Source of the DNA: Stenotrophomonas rhizophila
GTDB taxonomy: Bacteria; Pseudomonadota; Gammaproteobacteria; Xanthomonadales; Xanthomonadaceae
Direction of reading: 5' to 3'
DNA length: 64,000 bases
NCBI RefSeq assembly: GCF_007667275.1
Contig: NZ_VDQT01000001.1
Location: 992,001 to 1,056,000, forward strand
Shown: positions 52,922 through 62,060 of the stretch, one piece after another
Layout: every line of letters starts with the position of its first letter
Numbering within the stretch: the first letter of the stretch is position 1
Program-made: the position numbers and the translations under genes
The notes under the pieces: generated by a model
The model's input: the letters and a program-made list of their open reading frames with translations, nothing else
Told to the model about the DNA's origin: nothing
The model's database searches: none

Positions 52922-53617
52922 CTACACCTCCAGCGCGTAACCCACGCCGCGATGTGTGCGGATCGGGTCGGTGTCGGCGCCCGCCGCGCGCAGCTTGGCG
53001 CGCAGGGTCTTCACGTGGGTATCGATGGTGCGGTCGGCGCTGTCGGCCGCGCTGTCCCAGCCCCGGTCCATCAACTGCGCACGGCTCAGGATCGCGCCGG
53101 GCCGCTGCAACAATGCCGCCAGCAGCGCATATTCGTAGCGGGTCAGCTCCAGCGCCTGGCCGTCGAAGCGGATGCGGCGTCCTTCGCGGTCGATGGAGAA
53201 GCGCCCGTGCGCCTGCCAGCCTGCGGTTCCGTCCTCCACCGCCGGGCCGCTGCGGCGCAGGCGGGCCCGCACCCGAGCCACCAGCTCGCGCGGCGAGAAC
53301 GGCTTGGCCATGTAGTCGTCGGCACCCAGCTCCAGGCCCAGGACCCGGTCGAACTCGTCATTGCGCGCGGTGAGGAAGATCACCGGCACCTGGCTGAAGG
53401 TGCGCAGGGTGCGGCACACGTCGAAGCCGCTCATGTCCGGCAGGCCGACGTCCAGCACCACCACGTCCACCGGTGCCTGGCGCAGCTGCTGCAGCGCCTG
53501 CGCGCCCAGCAGGCAGTGCTGGGCGCCGTAGCCCTCGCTGCGCAGCGCGTAGAGCACGGTGTCGGCGATGGCGGTTTCGTCTTCGACGACCAGGACGGTG
53601 TGCAGGGGGCGGTTCAT
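52922..53617 (-). CDS. creB: Two-component response regulator CreB
   Basis: This 231-residue OmpR-family regulator has a receiver domain with phospho-acceptor Asp56 in VVVLDVGLPD, conserved acidic residues in VEDE and Lys105 in MAKPFSPREL. A winged-helix DNA-binding domain follows (LTRYEYALLAALLQRPGAIL and RTIDTHVKTLRAKLRAAGAD). It is the partner of CreC encoded next to it and is expected to bind the cre tag upstream of creD. The ATG at 53615-53617 is used, since the upstream frame is the antisense of rlmJ. It is divergent from rlmJ. Confidence 0.95.
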   Translation of the reverse strand: MNRPLHTVLVVEDETAIADTVLYALRSEGYGAQHCLLGAQALQQLRQAPVDVVVLDVGLPDMSGFDVCRTLRTFSQVPVIFLTARNDEFDRVLGLELGADDYMAKPFSPRELVARVRARLRRSGPAVEDGTAGWQAHGRFSIDREGRRIRFDGQALELTRYEYALLAALLQRPGAILSRAQLMDRGWDSAADSADRTIDTHVKTLRAKLRAAGADTDPIRTHRGVGYALEV

Positions 53618-53662
53618 GCGCGCAGCATAGCCGCTGGGGCCGCCGCCCCGTACACTGCGCCG

Positions 53663-54520
53663 ATGAATTACCACCACGCCTTCCATGCCGGCAACCACGC
53701 CGATGTGCTCAAGCACATCGTCCAGCTTGCCCTGCTCGACAGCTTCAAGCGCAAGGACAGCCCGTTCTTCGTGCTGGACACCCATGGCGGCGCCGGCCGC
53801 TACCTGCTGGCCAGCGAAGAAAGCCGCAAGACCCTGGAAGCCGAAGACGGCGTGATGCGGCTGATGGCCCAGCCGACCCTGCCCGCCGTGGTGGAGCGCT
53901 ACCTCAAGGCGGTGCAGGCCGACAACCCGGTCGGGGCGATGATCAGCTACCCCGGCTCGCCACTACTCAGCGCCCAAGCCATGCGCGAGCAGGACCGCAT
54001 GGCGGTATGCGAGCTGCAGGACGCCGAGGCGGCGGCGCTGAAGGCGCTGTTCGCCCACGACACCCGGGTGGCGGTGCTGCACGCCGACGGCTACGCGCAG
54101 AACAAGGCGCTGCTGCCGCCCAAGGCCAACGGGGTGAAGATCGGTCGCGGCCTGGTCCTGATCGACCCTCCCTACGAAGGCCAGGATGCCGAGTACCAGC
54201 GCATCCTCGCCTCGGTCAGCGAGATCCTGGGCCGCTGGCCGCAGGCCAGCTTCGCGATCTGGTTCCCGATCAAGCAGCGCCGCACCATCCTGCACTTCCT
54301 GCGCAAGGCCTGCGCCCTGCCGGTGAAGTCGGTGCTTACAGTAGAACTACTGGTGCGGCCGGACGACTCTCCCCTCAGGCTGAACGGCAGCGGCATGCTG
54401 TTGCTCAATCCGCCGTGGCAATTCGACCAGGTGCTGGCTCCGGCCATGCCGGCACTGAAGCAGCACCTGGGCGAAGCCGGTGCCTCTACCCGCCTGCAGT
54501 GGCTCAAGCAGGCAGAATGA
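53663..54520 (+). CDS. rlmJ: 23S rRNA (adenine-2030-N6)-methyltransferase RlmJ
   Basis: This 285-residue enzyme begins MNYHHAFHAGNHADVLKHIV, the hallmark N-terminus of RlmJ. The SAM-binding and catalytic motifs FFVLDTHGGAGRY and LVLIDPPYEG are intact; DPPY is the N6-adenine methyltransferase signature. It modifies A2030 of 23S rRNA during ribosome assembly. The length is typical for the family. It is divergent from creB with only 45 bases between starts. Confidence 0.95.
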   Translation: MNYHHAFHAGNHADVLKHIVQLALLDSFKRKDSPFFVLDTHGGAGRYLLASEESRKTLEAEDGVMRLMAQPTLPAVVERYLKAVQADNPVGAMISYPGSPLLSAQAMREQDRMAVCELQDAEAAALKALFAHDTRVAVLHADGYAQNKALLPPKANGVKIGRGLVLIDPPYEGQDAEYQRILASVSEILGRWPQASFAIWFPIKQRRTILHFLRKACALPVKSVLTVELLVRPDDSPLRLNGSGMLLLNPPWQFDQVLAPAMPALKQHLGEAGASTRLQWLKQAE

Positions 54521-54595
54521 CGGGCGTGAGCGTTCCGTTCACGGAACGCGACCCCGGGGATGCGAGAATCTGAAGACCACCAAGGAACCACCGGT

Positions 54596-55141
54596 ATGGC
54601 TACCCGTAACCGCATGCCGCCCTGGCACGAAATCTTCAAGGCTCCCAGCGGCCATGAACTGCTGATCCGCCCGATCCGCCCCGAAGACGGCGAACCGCTG
54701 AAGGGCGCCTTCAGCCTGTTCGGGCCGGAAGAAATCCGCGATCGCATGCTGCACTCGGTCAGCGAACTGTCCGACGAGTCGGTGCAGCGCCTGACCCACC
54801 CCAACCTCAAGCTCGAGATCACCCTGGTCGCGGCCGAATCGCTGCCGGCCGGTGAAGCGGTCGTGGGCGCACTGGCCCGCGCGTCGATCGTGCCCGGCAC
54901 CCGCGAGGCGGAATACGCCATCCTGATCAGTCGCTTCCTGATCGGCCAGGGCCTGGGCCGGCAGTTGATGCGCAAGCTGGTGAAGTGGGCGCGCGGCAAG
55001 TACCTCGATCGGCTCTACGGCGACGTGCTGGAAGAGAACGAGCCGATGAAGCAGCTGGCCGCATCGCTCGGCTTCAAGCAGGTGCCCCACCCGAAGGAAA
55101 CCCCGGGCCTGGTGCGGATGGTGCTGGAGCTTGAGAACTAG
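54596..55141 (+). CDS. GNAT family N-acetyltransferase
   Basis: This 181-residue acetyltransferase begins MATRNRMPPWHEIFKAPSGH, followed by LLIRPIRPEDGEPLKGAFSL. It has the acetyl-CoA-binding motif LISRFLIGQGLGRQLMRKLV, where Q/RxxGxG/A is visible as GQGLGR. The C-terminal LASLGFKQV-like helix is present as AASLGFKQVPHPK. The acceptor is unknown. Proteins with a similar core occur as the acetyltransferase part of larger CoA ligase-like (Pat) enzymes, so a protein-lysine target is possible. AAGGAA precedes the ATG. Confidence 0.87.
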   Translation: MATRNRMPPWHEIFKAPSGHELLIRPIRPEDGEPLKGAFSLFGPEEIRDRMLHSVSELSDESVQRLTHPNLKLEITLVAAESLPAGEAVVGALARASIVPGTREAEYAILISRFLIGQGLGRQLMRKLVKWARGKYLDRLYGDVLEENEPMKQLAASLGFKQVPHPKETPGLVRMVLELEN

Positions 55142-55179
55142 GCAGCCATCACATGGCCGTCTGCTAAAATCGGCGGCTC

Positions 55180-58100
55180 ATGTCACGCACTTCCTATCCC
55201 GCTCCGCCGCTGCCCCGTTCGGGCCAGCTCCGCGCCTGGTGGCGCGCTCCCGCATCGCCAACGGCACTGGCGTGGTACATCGCCCGTGCCGCTGATGTGC
55301 ATGACGGGCCGCTGCTGGTCATCGCGCGCGACAACCATGGCGCCAACCAGATCGAGTCCGACCTGCGCACCCTGCTGGGCAGCGCGTCGGACCTGCCGGT
55401 GGTGGCCTTCCCGGATTGGGAAACGCTGCCCTACGACGCTTTCAGTCCGCACCCGGACATCATTTCGCAGCGCCTGGCCGCACTGCACCAGCTGCCCACG
55501 CTGCGCCGTGGCATCGTGGTGGTGCCGGTGCAGACCGTGCTGCAGCAGCTGGCCCCGCTCAAGTACATCATCGGCGGCAGTTTCGACCTGAAGGTCGGCC
55601 AGCGCCTGGACCTGGACGCTGAAAAGCGCCGGCTGGAAGCGGCGGCGTACCGCAACGTGCCGCAGGTGATGGACCCGGGCGATTTCGCCGTCCGCGGCGG
55701 CCTGCTCGATGTATTCCCGATGGGCGCCGACGCGCCGCTGCGGATCGAGCTGCTCGACGAAGACATCGATTCGATCCGCGCCTTCGACCCCGAAAGCCAG
55801 CGCTCGCTGGACAAGGTCGACGCCGTGCGCATGCTGCCCGGCCGCGAAGTGCCGCTGGACGAACTGAGCGTGTCGCGCGTGCTGGCCACCCTGCGCGAAC
55901 GCTTCGACGTGGATACCCGGCGCAGCGCGCTGTACCAGGATCTCAAGTCCGGCCTCGCACCGGCGGGCGTGGAGTACTACCTGCCGCTGTTCTTCGACCA
56001 GACCGCAACCCTGTTCGACTACCTGCAGCCGAATGCGCTGCCGGTGATCGCCAACGGCGTGGGCGAAGCGGCGGCCTCGTTCTGGGCGCAGACCCAGAAC
56101 CGCTACGAACAACGCCGGCACGACGTGGAGCGCCCGCTGCTGGCGCCCACCGAGCTGTATCTGAGCCCCGAGGCGCTCAACGCGCGCCTGAACACCCTGC
56201 CGCGCGTCGAAGTGTGGGGCGCCGACCACGCGCGCATCGACGAGGCCACGCCGCTCGGCGACCAGCCGCTGCCGCCGTTGCCGGTGGCCGCACGCGACGC
56301 GCCCGCCGGCGAAGCGCTGAAATCGTTCATCGGCCACTACCCCGGTCGCGTGCTGATCGCCGCCGACTCGCCGGGTCGCCGCGAAGCGCTGCTGGAAGTG
56401 CTGCAGGCGGCTGAGCTGAAGCCGCCGGTGGTGAGCGACCTGCCCACCTTCCTGGCCGACGACGCGCCGCGCTTTGCGATCACCGTGGCACCGCTGGAAG
56501 ACGGCTTCGCGCTGGACACGCCCGCGCTGGCGGTACTGACCGAGCGCCAGCTGTTCCCCGAGCGTGCCGGTACCACCCGGCGCAGCCGACGGGTCGGGCG
56601 CGAGCCCGAAGCGATCATCCGTGACCTGGGTGAATTGACCGAAGGCGCACCCATCGTCCATGAAGACCATGGCGTGGGCCGTTACCGCGGGCTGATCGTG
56701 CTCGACGCCGGCGGCATGCCGGGCGAGTTCCTGGAAATCGAATACGCCAAGGGCGACCGGCTGTACGTGCCGGTGGCCCAGCTGCACCTGATCAGCCGCT
56801 ATTCCGGTGCCTCGCCGGAAACCGCCCCGCTGCATTCGCTGGGCGGCGAGCAGTGGAGCAAGGCCAAACGCAAGGCCGCTGAAAAGGTCCGCGACGTGGC
56901 CGCCGAGCTGCTGGAAATCCAGGCCCGCCGACGCGCGCGCGCCGGCCTCGCGCTGCACGTGGACCGCGCGATGTACGAGCCGTTCGCGGCCGGCTTCCCG
57001 TTCGAGGAAACCCCGGACCAGATCGCCGCGATCGAAGCGACCCTGCGCGACCTGGCCAGCAGCCAGCCGATGGACCGCGTGGTCTGCGGCGACGTCGGCT
57101 TCGGCAAGACCGAAGTGGCGGTGCGCGCCGCGTTTGCCGCGGCCAGTGCCGGCAAGCAGGTGGCGGTGCTGGTACCGACCACTCTGCTGGCCGAACAGCA
57201 CTACCGCAATTTCCGCGACCGCTTCGCCGACTGGCCGCTGCGGGTGGAAGTGCTGTCGCGCTTCAAGAGCACCAAAGAGATCAAGGCCGAGCTGGAGAAG
57301 GTCGCCGCCGGCACCATCGACGTGATCATCGGCACCCACCGCCTGCTGCAGCCGGACGTGAAGTTCAAGGACCTGGGCCTGGTGGTGGTGGACGAGGAGC
57401 AGCGTTTCGGCGTGCGCCAGAAGGAAGCGCTGAAGGCCATGCGCGCCAACGTGCACCTGCTGACCCTGACCGCCACCCCGATCCCGCGTACGCTCAACAT
57501 GGCGATGGCGGGGCTGCGCGACCTGTCGATCATCGCCACCCCGCCGCCGAACCGGCTGGCGGTACAGACCTTCATCACCGCCTGGGACAACGCGCTGCTG
57601 CGCGAGGCGTTCCAGCGCGAACTGGCGCGCGGTGGCCAGCTGTATTTCCTGCACAACGACGTGGAAAGCATCGGCCGCATGCAGCGCGACCTGGCCGAGC
57701 TGGTGCCGGAGGCGCGCATCGGCATCGCCCATGGACAGATGCCCGAGCGCGAGCTGGAGCGGGTGATGCTGGACTTCCAGAAGCAGCGCTACAACGTGCT
57801 GCTGTCGACCACGATCATCGAATCGGGCATCGACATCCCCAACGCCAACACCATCATCATCAACCGCGCCGACCGCTTCGGCCTAGCCCAGCTGCACCAG
57901 CTGCGCGGCCGCGTCGGTCGTTCGCACCACCGCGCATACGCCTATCTGGTGGTGCCGGACAGGCGCGCGATGACGCCGGATGCGGAGAAGCGCCTGGAAG
58001 CGATCGCCTCCATGGACGAGCTCGGCGCCGGGTTCACCCTGGCCACCCACGACCTGGAAATCCGCGGTGCCGGCGAACTGCTGGGCGAGGACCAGAGCGG

Positions 58101-58647
58101 GCAGATGGCCGAGGTGGGCTTCAGCCTGTACACCGAACTGCTGGAACGTGCGGTGCGCAGCATCCGGCTGGGCAAGCTGCCCGACCTGGATGCCGGCGAA
58201 GAAATTCGCGGTGCCGAGGTGGAGCTGCATGTACCGGCGTTGATCCCGGACGACTACCTGCCCGACGTGCACACCCGCCTGACCCTGTACAAGCGCATCA
58301 GCAGCGCGCGCGACAGTGCCGAGCTGCGTGAGCTGCAGGTGGAGATGATCGACCGCTTCGGGCTGCTGCCGGATGCGGCCAAGCATCTGTTCGCGGTGGC
58401 CGAGCTGAAGCTGCAGTGCAATGCGCTGGGCATCCGCAAGCTGGAGCTGGGCGAGAGTGGTGGCCGCATCGTGTTCGAGGCGCAGCCGCGCATCGACCCG
58501 ATGGCGGTGATCCAGATGATCCAGAAGCAGCCCAAGCTGTACATGATGGACGGCCCGGACAAGCTGCGCATCAAGGTGCCGCTGCCATTGCCCGAAGACC
58601 GCTTCAACGCGGCCAAGGCGTTGTTGACCACCTTGGCGCCGGGCTGA
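55180..58647 (+). CDS. mfd: Transcription-repair coupling factor Mfd
   Basis: This 1,155-residue ATPase releases RNA polymerase stalled at DNA damage and recruits UvrA. It has the UvrB-like N-terminal module (VVAFPDWETLPYDAFSPHPD), the RNA-polymerase-interacting domain around residues 480-540 (GAPIVHEDHGVGRYRGL), and helicase motifs: Walker A CGDVGFGKTEVAVRA, DEEQ box VVVDEEQRFGV and LTATPIPRT. A translocation-in-repair segment and a C-terminal UvrA-masking domain (IPDDYLPDVHTRLTLYKRIS) follow. The length is normal. It is monocistronic, with a TAAAAT element shortly upstream. Confidence 0.98.
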   Translation: MSRTSYPAPPLPRSGQLRAWWRAPASPTALAWYIARAADVHDGPLLVIARDNHGANQIESDLRTLLGSASDLPVVAFPDWETLPYDAFSPHPDIISQRLAALHQLPTLRRGIVVVPVQTVLQQLAPLKYIIGGSFDLKVGQRLDLDAEKRRLEAAAYRNVPQVMDPGDFAVRGGLLDVFPMGADAPLRIELLDEDIDSIRAFDPESQRSLDKVDAVRMLPGREVPLDELSVSRVLATLRERFDVDTRRSALYQDLKSGLAPAGVEYYLPLFFDQTATLFDYLQPNALPVIANGVGEAAASFWAQTQNRYEQRRHDVERPLLAPTELYLSPEALNARLNTLPRVEVWGADHARIDEATPLGDQPLPPLPVAARDAPAGEALKSFIGHYPGRVLIAADSPGRREALLEVLQAAELKPPVVSDLPTFLADDAPRFAITVAPLEDGFALDTPALAVLTERQLFPERAGTTRRSRRVGREPEAIIRDLGELTEGAPIVHEDHGVGRYRGLIVLDAGGMPGEFLEIEYAKGDRLYVPVAQLHLISRYSGASPETAPLHSLGGEQWSKAKRKAAEKVRDVAAELLEIQARRRARAGLALHVDRAMYEPFAAGFPFEETPDQIAAIEATLRDLASSQPMDRVVCGDVGFGKTEVAVRAAFAAASAGKQVAVLVPTTLLAEQHYRNFRDRFADWPLRVEVLSRFKSTKEIKAELEKVAAGTIDVIIGTHRLLQPDVKFKDLGLVVVDEEQRFGVRQKEALKAMRANVHLLTLTATPIPRTLNMAMAGLRDLSIIATPPPNRLAVQTFITAWDNALLREAFQRELARGGQLYFLHNDVESIGRMQRDLAELVPEARIGIAHGQMPERELERVMLDFQKQRYNVLLSTTIIESGIDIPNANTIIINRADRFGLAQLHQLRGRVGRSHHRAYAYLVVPDRRAMTPDAEKRLEAIASMDELGAGFTLATHDLEIRGAGELLGEDQSGQMAEVGFSLYTELLERAVRSIRLGKLPDLDAGEEIRGAEVELHVPALIPDDYLPDVHTRLTLYKRISSARDSAELRELQVEMIDRFGLLPDAAKHLFAVAELKLQCNALGIRKLELGESGGRIVFEAQPRIDPMAVIQMIQKQPKLYMMDGPDKLRIKVPLPLPEDRFNAAKALLTTLAPG

Positions 58648-58661
58648 CCGCCCCCGCGAAG

Positions 58662-58759
58662 GTAGAGCCGAAGGTAGAGCCGACTGTTAGTCGGCCACGC
58701 GGACCGGACCCGAGCGCGGACAGCAGCGGACTAACAGTCCGCTCTACCGTCCGCTCTAC
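58662..58759. repeat. GTAG-type palindromes, fourth sequence class
   Basis: Direct GTAG units begin at 58662 and 58674, and inverted ends (CTAC) lie at 58747 and 58759. The main stems are GCCGACTG/TTAGTCGGC and GGACT/AGTCC. The block lies between the convergent mfd and M13 peptidase genes. Confidence 0.75.
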
Positions 58760-58777
58760 CTCGGACGCCGCTTGTAC

Positions 58778-58807
58778 AAAAAAGGGCCCGGCATTGCCGG
58801 GCCCCTT
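58778..58807. terminator. Bidirectional terminator between mfd and the M13 peptidase
   Basis: A strong hairpin GGGCCCGGC/GCCGGGCCC has A6 on the left and CTT on the right. On the minus strand it is followed by six T residues right after the peptidase stop. Confidence 0.88.
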
Positions 58808-58810
58808 CGA

Positions 58811-60913
58811 TTACCAGATCACCACGCGCTTGTCGTCGGCGCGCACCATCGCGTCGCCCGGCTTGCACTCGAATGCCTGCGCGAACGCCGGCATGTTCGA
58901 CGGCGCGCCGTTGGCACGGAAGTTCGCCGGTGCATGCGGGTCGGTGTTCAGGCGCACGCGCAGCTCGCCATCGGTGAAGTTGCGGCGCCACACCGTGGCC
59001 CAGTTCATGAAGAAGCGCTGGTCCTGGCTGTGGCCGTCGATGGCCACGTTGGCCTTCGGGTTTTCCTTCAACGCCATCTGCAGCGCGTCGTATGCCACGG
59101 TCAGGCCGCCGAGGTCACCGATGTTCTCGCCCAGGGTCAGCTTGCCCTTCACGTTGACGCCCGGCAGCGATTCGTAGCCGTCGAACTGCGCCACCAGCTG
59201 GTCGGTGCGGCCGGTGAAGGCCTTGCGGTCGGCGTCGGTCCACCAGTTGTCGAAGTTGCCGTTGGCGGCGAACTGGCTGCCCGAATCGTCGTAGCCGTGC
59301 ATCATTTCGTGGCCGATGACCGCACCGATGCCGCCATAGTTCAGCGCCGGATCGGCCTTGGCGTCGAAGAACGGCGCCTGCAGGATCGCCGCCGGGAACA
59401 CGATCTCGTTCTTGGTCGCGTTGTAGTAGGCGTTGACGGTCTGCGGGGTCATGCCCCACTCGGTCTTGTCGACCGGCTTGCCGATCTTGTTGAGCATGTA
59501 GCGGTAATTGAACGCGCGCGCGGCCTGCATGTTGCCCAGGTAGCTGTCGGCATTGGTTTCAAAGCCCGACCAGTCGCGCCACTTGTCCGGGTAGCCGATC
59601 TTCGGGGTGAAGCTGGCCCACTTCTCCAGTGCCTTCTTGCGGGTGTCTTCGCCCATCCATTCCAGCTTCTCCAGGCGCGCCTTCAGCGCCACCGAGAGAT
59701 TCTCCACCAGGTGCTGCATCTGCTCCTTGGACTCGGCCGGGAACACCGCATCCACGTACAGCTGGCCGAGGCCTTCGCCGATCGAGGTGTTCACCGATTC
59801 CAGCACGCGCTTCCAGCGCGGCTGCATTTCCTTCTGCCCACGCAGCGTGGTGCCGTAGAAGTCGAAGTTGGCCTTTTCGAAGGCGCTGCTCAGGTACGGC
59901 GCAGCGTCATCGACGGTGTGGAAGCGCAGGTAGGCCTGCCAGGTGGAGGCCGGCACGTCGACCAGCATCTTGTCTACTTCGCTGAAGAAACCCGGCTGGG
60001 CCAGCGAGAACTTCTGCGCGGCCGGCACCTTCAGGGTGTCGAACAGCGCGGTCCAGCTGAAGTTCGGGGTCAGCTTGTCCGCTTCAGCGGCGCTGAGCGG
60101 GTTGTAGCGCTTGGCCGGGTCGCGCAGTTCGATGCGCGACAGCGAAGCCTTGGCCAGGCGGGTTTCGAAGTCCATCACGGCCTGGGCCTGGGTCTTGGCC
60201 TGGGCGGCATCGACGCCGGACAGGGTCAGCGCCTGCGCGATGTAGGCCACGTAGGCGTCGCGGATCTTGGCCTGCGATGCGTCGAAGTAGTAGCCCTTCT
60301 CCGGCAGGCCGAGGCCGCCCTGGCCGACGTAGGCGATGACGTTGCCCGAATCCTTGTAGTCGGCATTGGCGAACAGCGAGAACAGCACGCCCTGGCCCTG
60401 CGCCTGGCTGTCGCGCAGGTACTGGGTGATGGCGGCGGTGTCATTGAGCGCGGCGATCTTGTCCAGCTGCGGCTGCAGCGGGGCGATACCGGCCGCTTCG
60501 ATCTTCGCTTCGTCCGAACCGGTCTTCCAGATGTCGCCGATCTTGGCTTCCACCGAGCCGGCCTTGGCCTGGCTGGCGGCCGCCTGCTGGACCAGTGCGT
60601 GCTGCACTTCCAGCGAGCGCTCGCGCAGGATCTCGAAGCTGCCCCAGGTGGTCTGGTCGTTCGGCACCGGGTTGGCCTTCAGCCACTTGCTGTTGACGAA
60701 GCCGTTGAGGTCGGTACACGCGGCGACGGCGGGATCCAGGTCAGCGCTGTTGAGCGAGATCAGCGGGGTCTTGATCTGCGACAGGTCGAACGCCGGCTTG
60801 GCGGCGTCGGCCTCGGCGGTGGCCGCCGCGGGGGTCTCGGTCTTGTTGCAGGCCGCCAGCGACATGGCGATGGCAACGGTCAGGCCCAGCGGGGCCAGCT
60901 TGGAAAACGTCAT
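58811..60913 (-). CDS. M13 family metallopeptidase (PepO/neprilysin-like) lipoprotein
   Basis: This 700-residue zinc peptidase has a lipoprotein signal ending SLAACNK (lipobox cysteine at residue 22). The gluzincin motif is VIGHEMMHGYDDSG (His535, Glu536, His539), followed by the third ligand region LGENIGDLGGLTVAYDAL. The N-terminal M13 domain (GFVNSKWLKANPVPNDQTTW) and the C-terminal FFMNWATVWRRNFTDGELRV with RVRLNTDPHAPANFRANG are characteristic. It likely cleaves peptides in the periplasm or at the cell surface. Two Ala-rich linkers follow the lipobox. Confidence 0.95.
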   Translation of the reverse strand: MTFSKLAPLGLTVAIAMSLAACNKTETPAAATAEADAAKPAFDLSQIKTPLISLNSADLDPAVAACTDLNGFVNSKWLKANPVPNDQTTWGSFEILRERSLEVQHALVQQAAASQAKAGSVEAKIGDIWKTGSDEAKIEAAGIAPLQPQLDKIAALNDTAAITQYLRDSQAQGQGVLFSLFANADYKDSGNVIAYVGQGGLGLPEKGYYFDASQAKIRDAYVAYIAQALTLSGVDAAQAKTQAQAVMDFETRLAKASLSRIELRDPAKRYNPLSAAEADKLTPNFSWTALFDTLKVPAAQKFSLAQPGFFSEVDKMLVDVPASTWQAYLRFHTVDDAAPYLSSAFEKANFDFYGTTLRGQKEMQPRWKRVLESVNTSIGEGLGQLYVDAVFPAESKEQMQHLVENLSVALKARLEKLEWMGEDTRKKALEKWASFTPKIGYPDKWRDWSGFETNADSYLGNMQAARAFNYRYMLNKIGKPVDKTEWGMTPQTVNAYYNATKNEIVFPAAILQAPFFDAKADPALNYGGIGAVIGHEMMHGYDDSGSQFAANGNFDNWWTDADRKAFTGRTDQLVAQFDGYESLPGVNVKGKLTLGENIGDLGGLTVAYDALQMALKENPKANVAIDGHSQDQRFFMNWATVWRRNFTDGELRVRLNTDPHAPANFRANGAPSNMPAFAQAFECKPGDAMVRADDKRVVIW

Positions 60914-61232
60914 TCGACTCTCCGGCTACAGGGATGCATTGCCCGGATGGTGGGCAATCCACGAGCGTAGCGCGGTAGGAACGGTGACGGACCGGCCAAA
61001 GGTCACAGGCGTCGGCCAGGTGTACGTTGGACACGCGTGTCGTGTCCCTGCGCGGCATGCGGTGCGTCCCCACGCGGCACGGCAAGCCGGCCACGCGGGC
61101 GTTTCCCCGCGCGCTACGGTGCGGGTAGGGTCGGTTCCCGAACGACCGCCGTGGAAGGTTCCACGTCCGGTAACGCCTGACCCCCAAACGCAGCAAACGT
61201 ACCGGCCAAAGGCCGGCACACCCGCGTTCGCC
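60914..61232. other. Gene-free gap with palindromes
   Basis: This 319-base gap between the M13 peptidase gene and gpmA has a third-class GTAG palindrome at 61125-61150, a hairpin CGGCC/GGCCG at 61201-61219 just downstream of the gpmA stop and some GC-rich dyads. I see no plausible gene in it; the open frames are antisense-like and short. Confidence 0.7.
61125..61150 (+). repeat. GTAG-type palindrome, third class
   Basis: GTAGGGTCGGTTCCCG onward is a near-identical copy of the 42185-42210 unit, with one base changed. Confidence 0.8.
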
Positions 61233-61982
61233 TCAGCGCGCCTTGCCCTGGTTCGCCACCGCTTCGGCGGCCTTGCGTGCCGCTTCCGGGTCGCCCAGGT
61301 AACGGAACGACTGCACGGTGAGGTCGTCGTTGAGCTCGAACAGCAGCGGAATGCCGGTCGGGATGTTGAGCTCCAGGATGGCTTCCTGCGAGACGTTGTT
61401 GAGGTACTTGTACAGCGCGCGCAGCGAGTTGCCGTGGGCGGTGACCAGCACGGTCTTGCCGTCCTTCAGCTGCGGGGCGATGGCATCGAACCAGTACGGC
61501 AGCACGCGCTCCAGCGTGGTCGCCAGCGATTCGGTGCCCGGCAGCGCGTTGCGGTCCAGGCCGGCATAACGGCGGTCGTGGATCGGGTGGCCCGGATCTT
61601 CGCGGTCCATCGCCGGCGGCGGAATGTCGTAGGAGCGGCGCCAGATCTTGACCTGGTCTTCGCCATGCTTCGCAGCGGTTTCAGCCTTGTCCAGGCCCTG
61701 CAGTCCACCGTAGTGGCGCTCGTTCAGGCGCCAGCTCTTGCTCACCGGCAGCCAGTCCTGGTCCAGCTCGGCCAGGGCCCCCTGGAGGGTGTGGATGGCG
61801 CGCTTGAGCACCGAGGTGTGCGCCACGTCGAACTGCAGCCCTTCCTCGCGCATCAGGCGGCCGGCGGCAGCGGCTTCGCGGCGGCCCTGCTCGGTCAGCT
61901 CCACGTCCACCCAACCGGTGAAGCGGTTGTCCAGGTTCCACTGGCTCTGGCCGTGGCGCAACAGTACGAGTTTCCGGGTCAC
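61233..61982 (-). CDS. gpmA: 2,3-bisphosphoglycerate-dependent phosphoglycerate mutase
   Basis: This 249-residue glycolytic enzyme interconverts 3- and 2-phosphoglycerate. The phosphohistidine motif is [12 protein letters not shown] (His10), followed by [32 protein letters not shown] and [15 protein letters not shown] with the second histidine, all as in GpmA. The start is a GTG at 61980-61982, supported by GGAGAAAC upstream; the frame extends back to 62030 but the extra residues are not family-like. It stands between the CDF exporter gene and the M13 peptidase gene on the same strand. Confidence 0.97.
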   Translation of the reverse strand: MTRKLVLLRHGQSQWNLDNRFTGWVDVELTEQGRREAAAAGRLMREEGLQFDVAHTSVLKRAIHTLQGALAELDQDWLPVSKSWRLNERHYGGLQGLDKAETAAKHGEDQVKIWRRSYDIPPPAMDREDPGHPIHDRRYAGLDRNALPGTESLATTLERVLPYWFDAIAPQLKDGKTVLVTAHGNSLRALYKYLNNVSQEAILELNIPTGIPLLFELNDDLTVQSFRYLGDPEAARKAAEAVANQGKAR

Positions 61983-62060
61983 TGCGGTTTCTCCGAGGGA
62001 TGGCAAGGCAGGCTGCCATTGTAGCGGCAACCCCGTCGACCCTGCCCTGCCCCGGTCGGT

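Noticed and set aside
55183..57732. A minus-strand 849-codon open frame inside mfd
   Set aside because: It lies wholly antisense to mfd, whose motifs are intact; its residues are those of a shadow frame.
1459..61150. The GTAG palindromes read as CRISPR repeats
   Set aside because: They occur as single or paired hairpins after genes, with no regular spacers and no cas genes.
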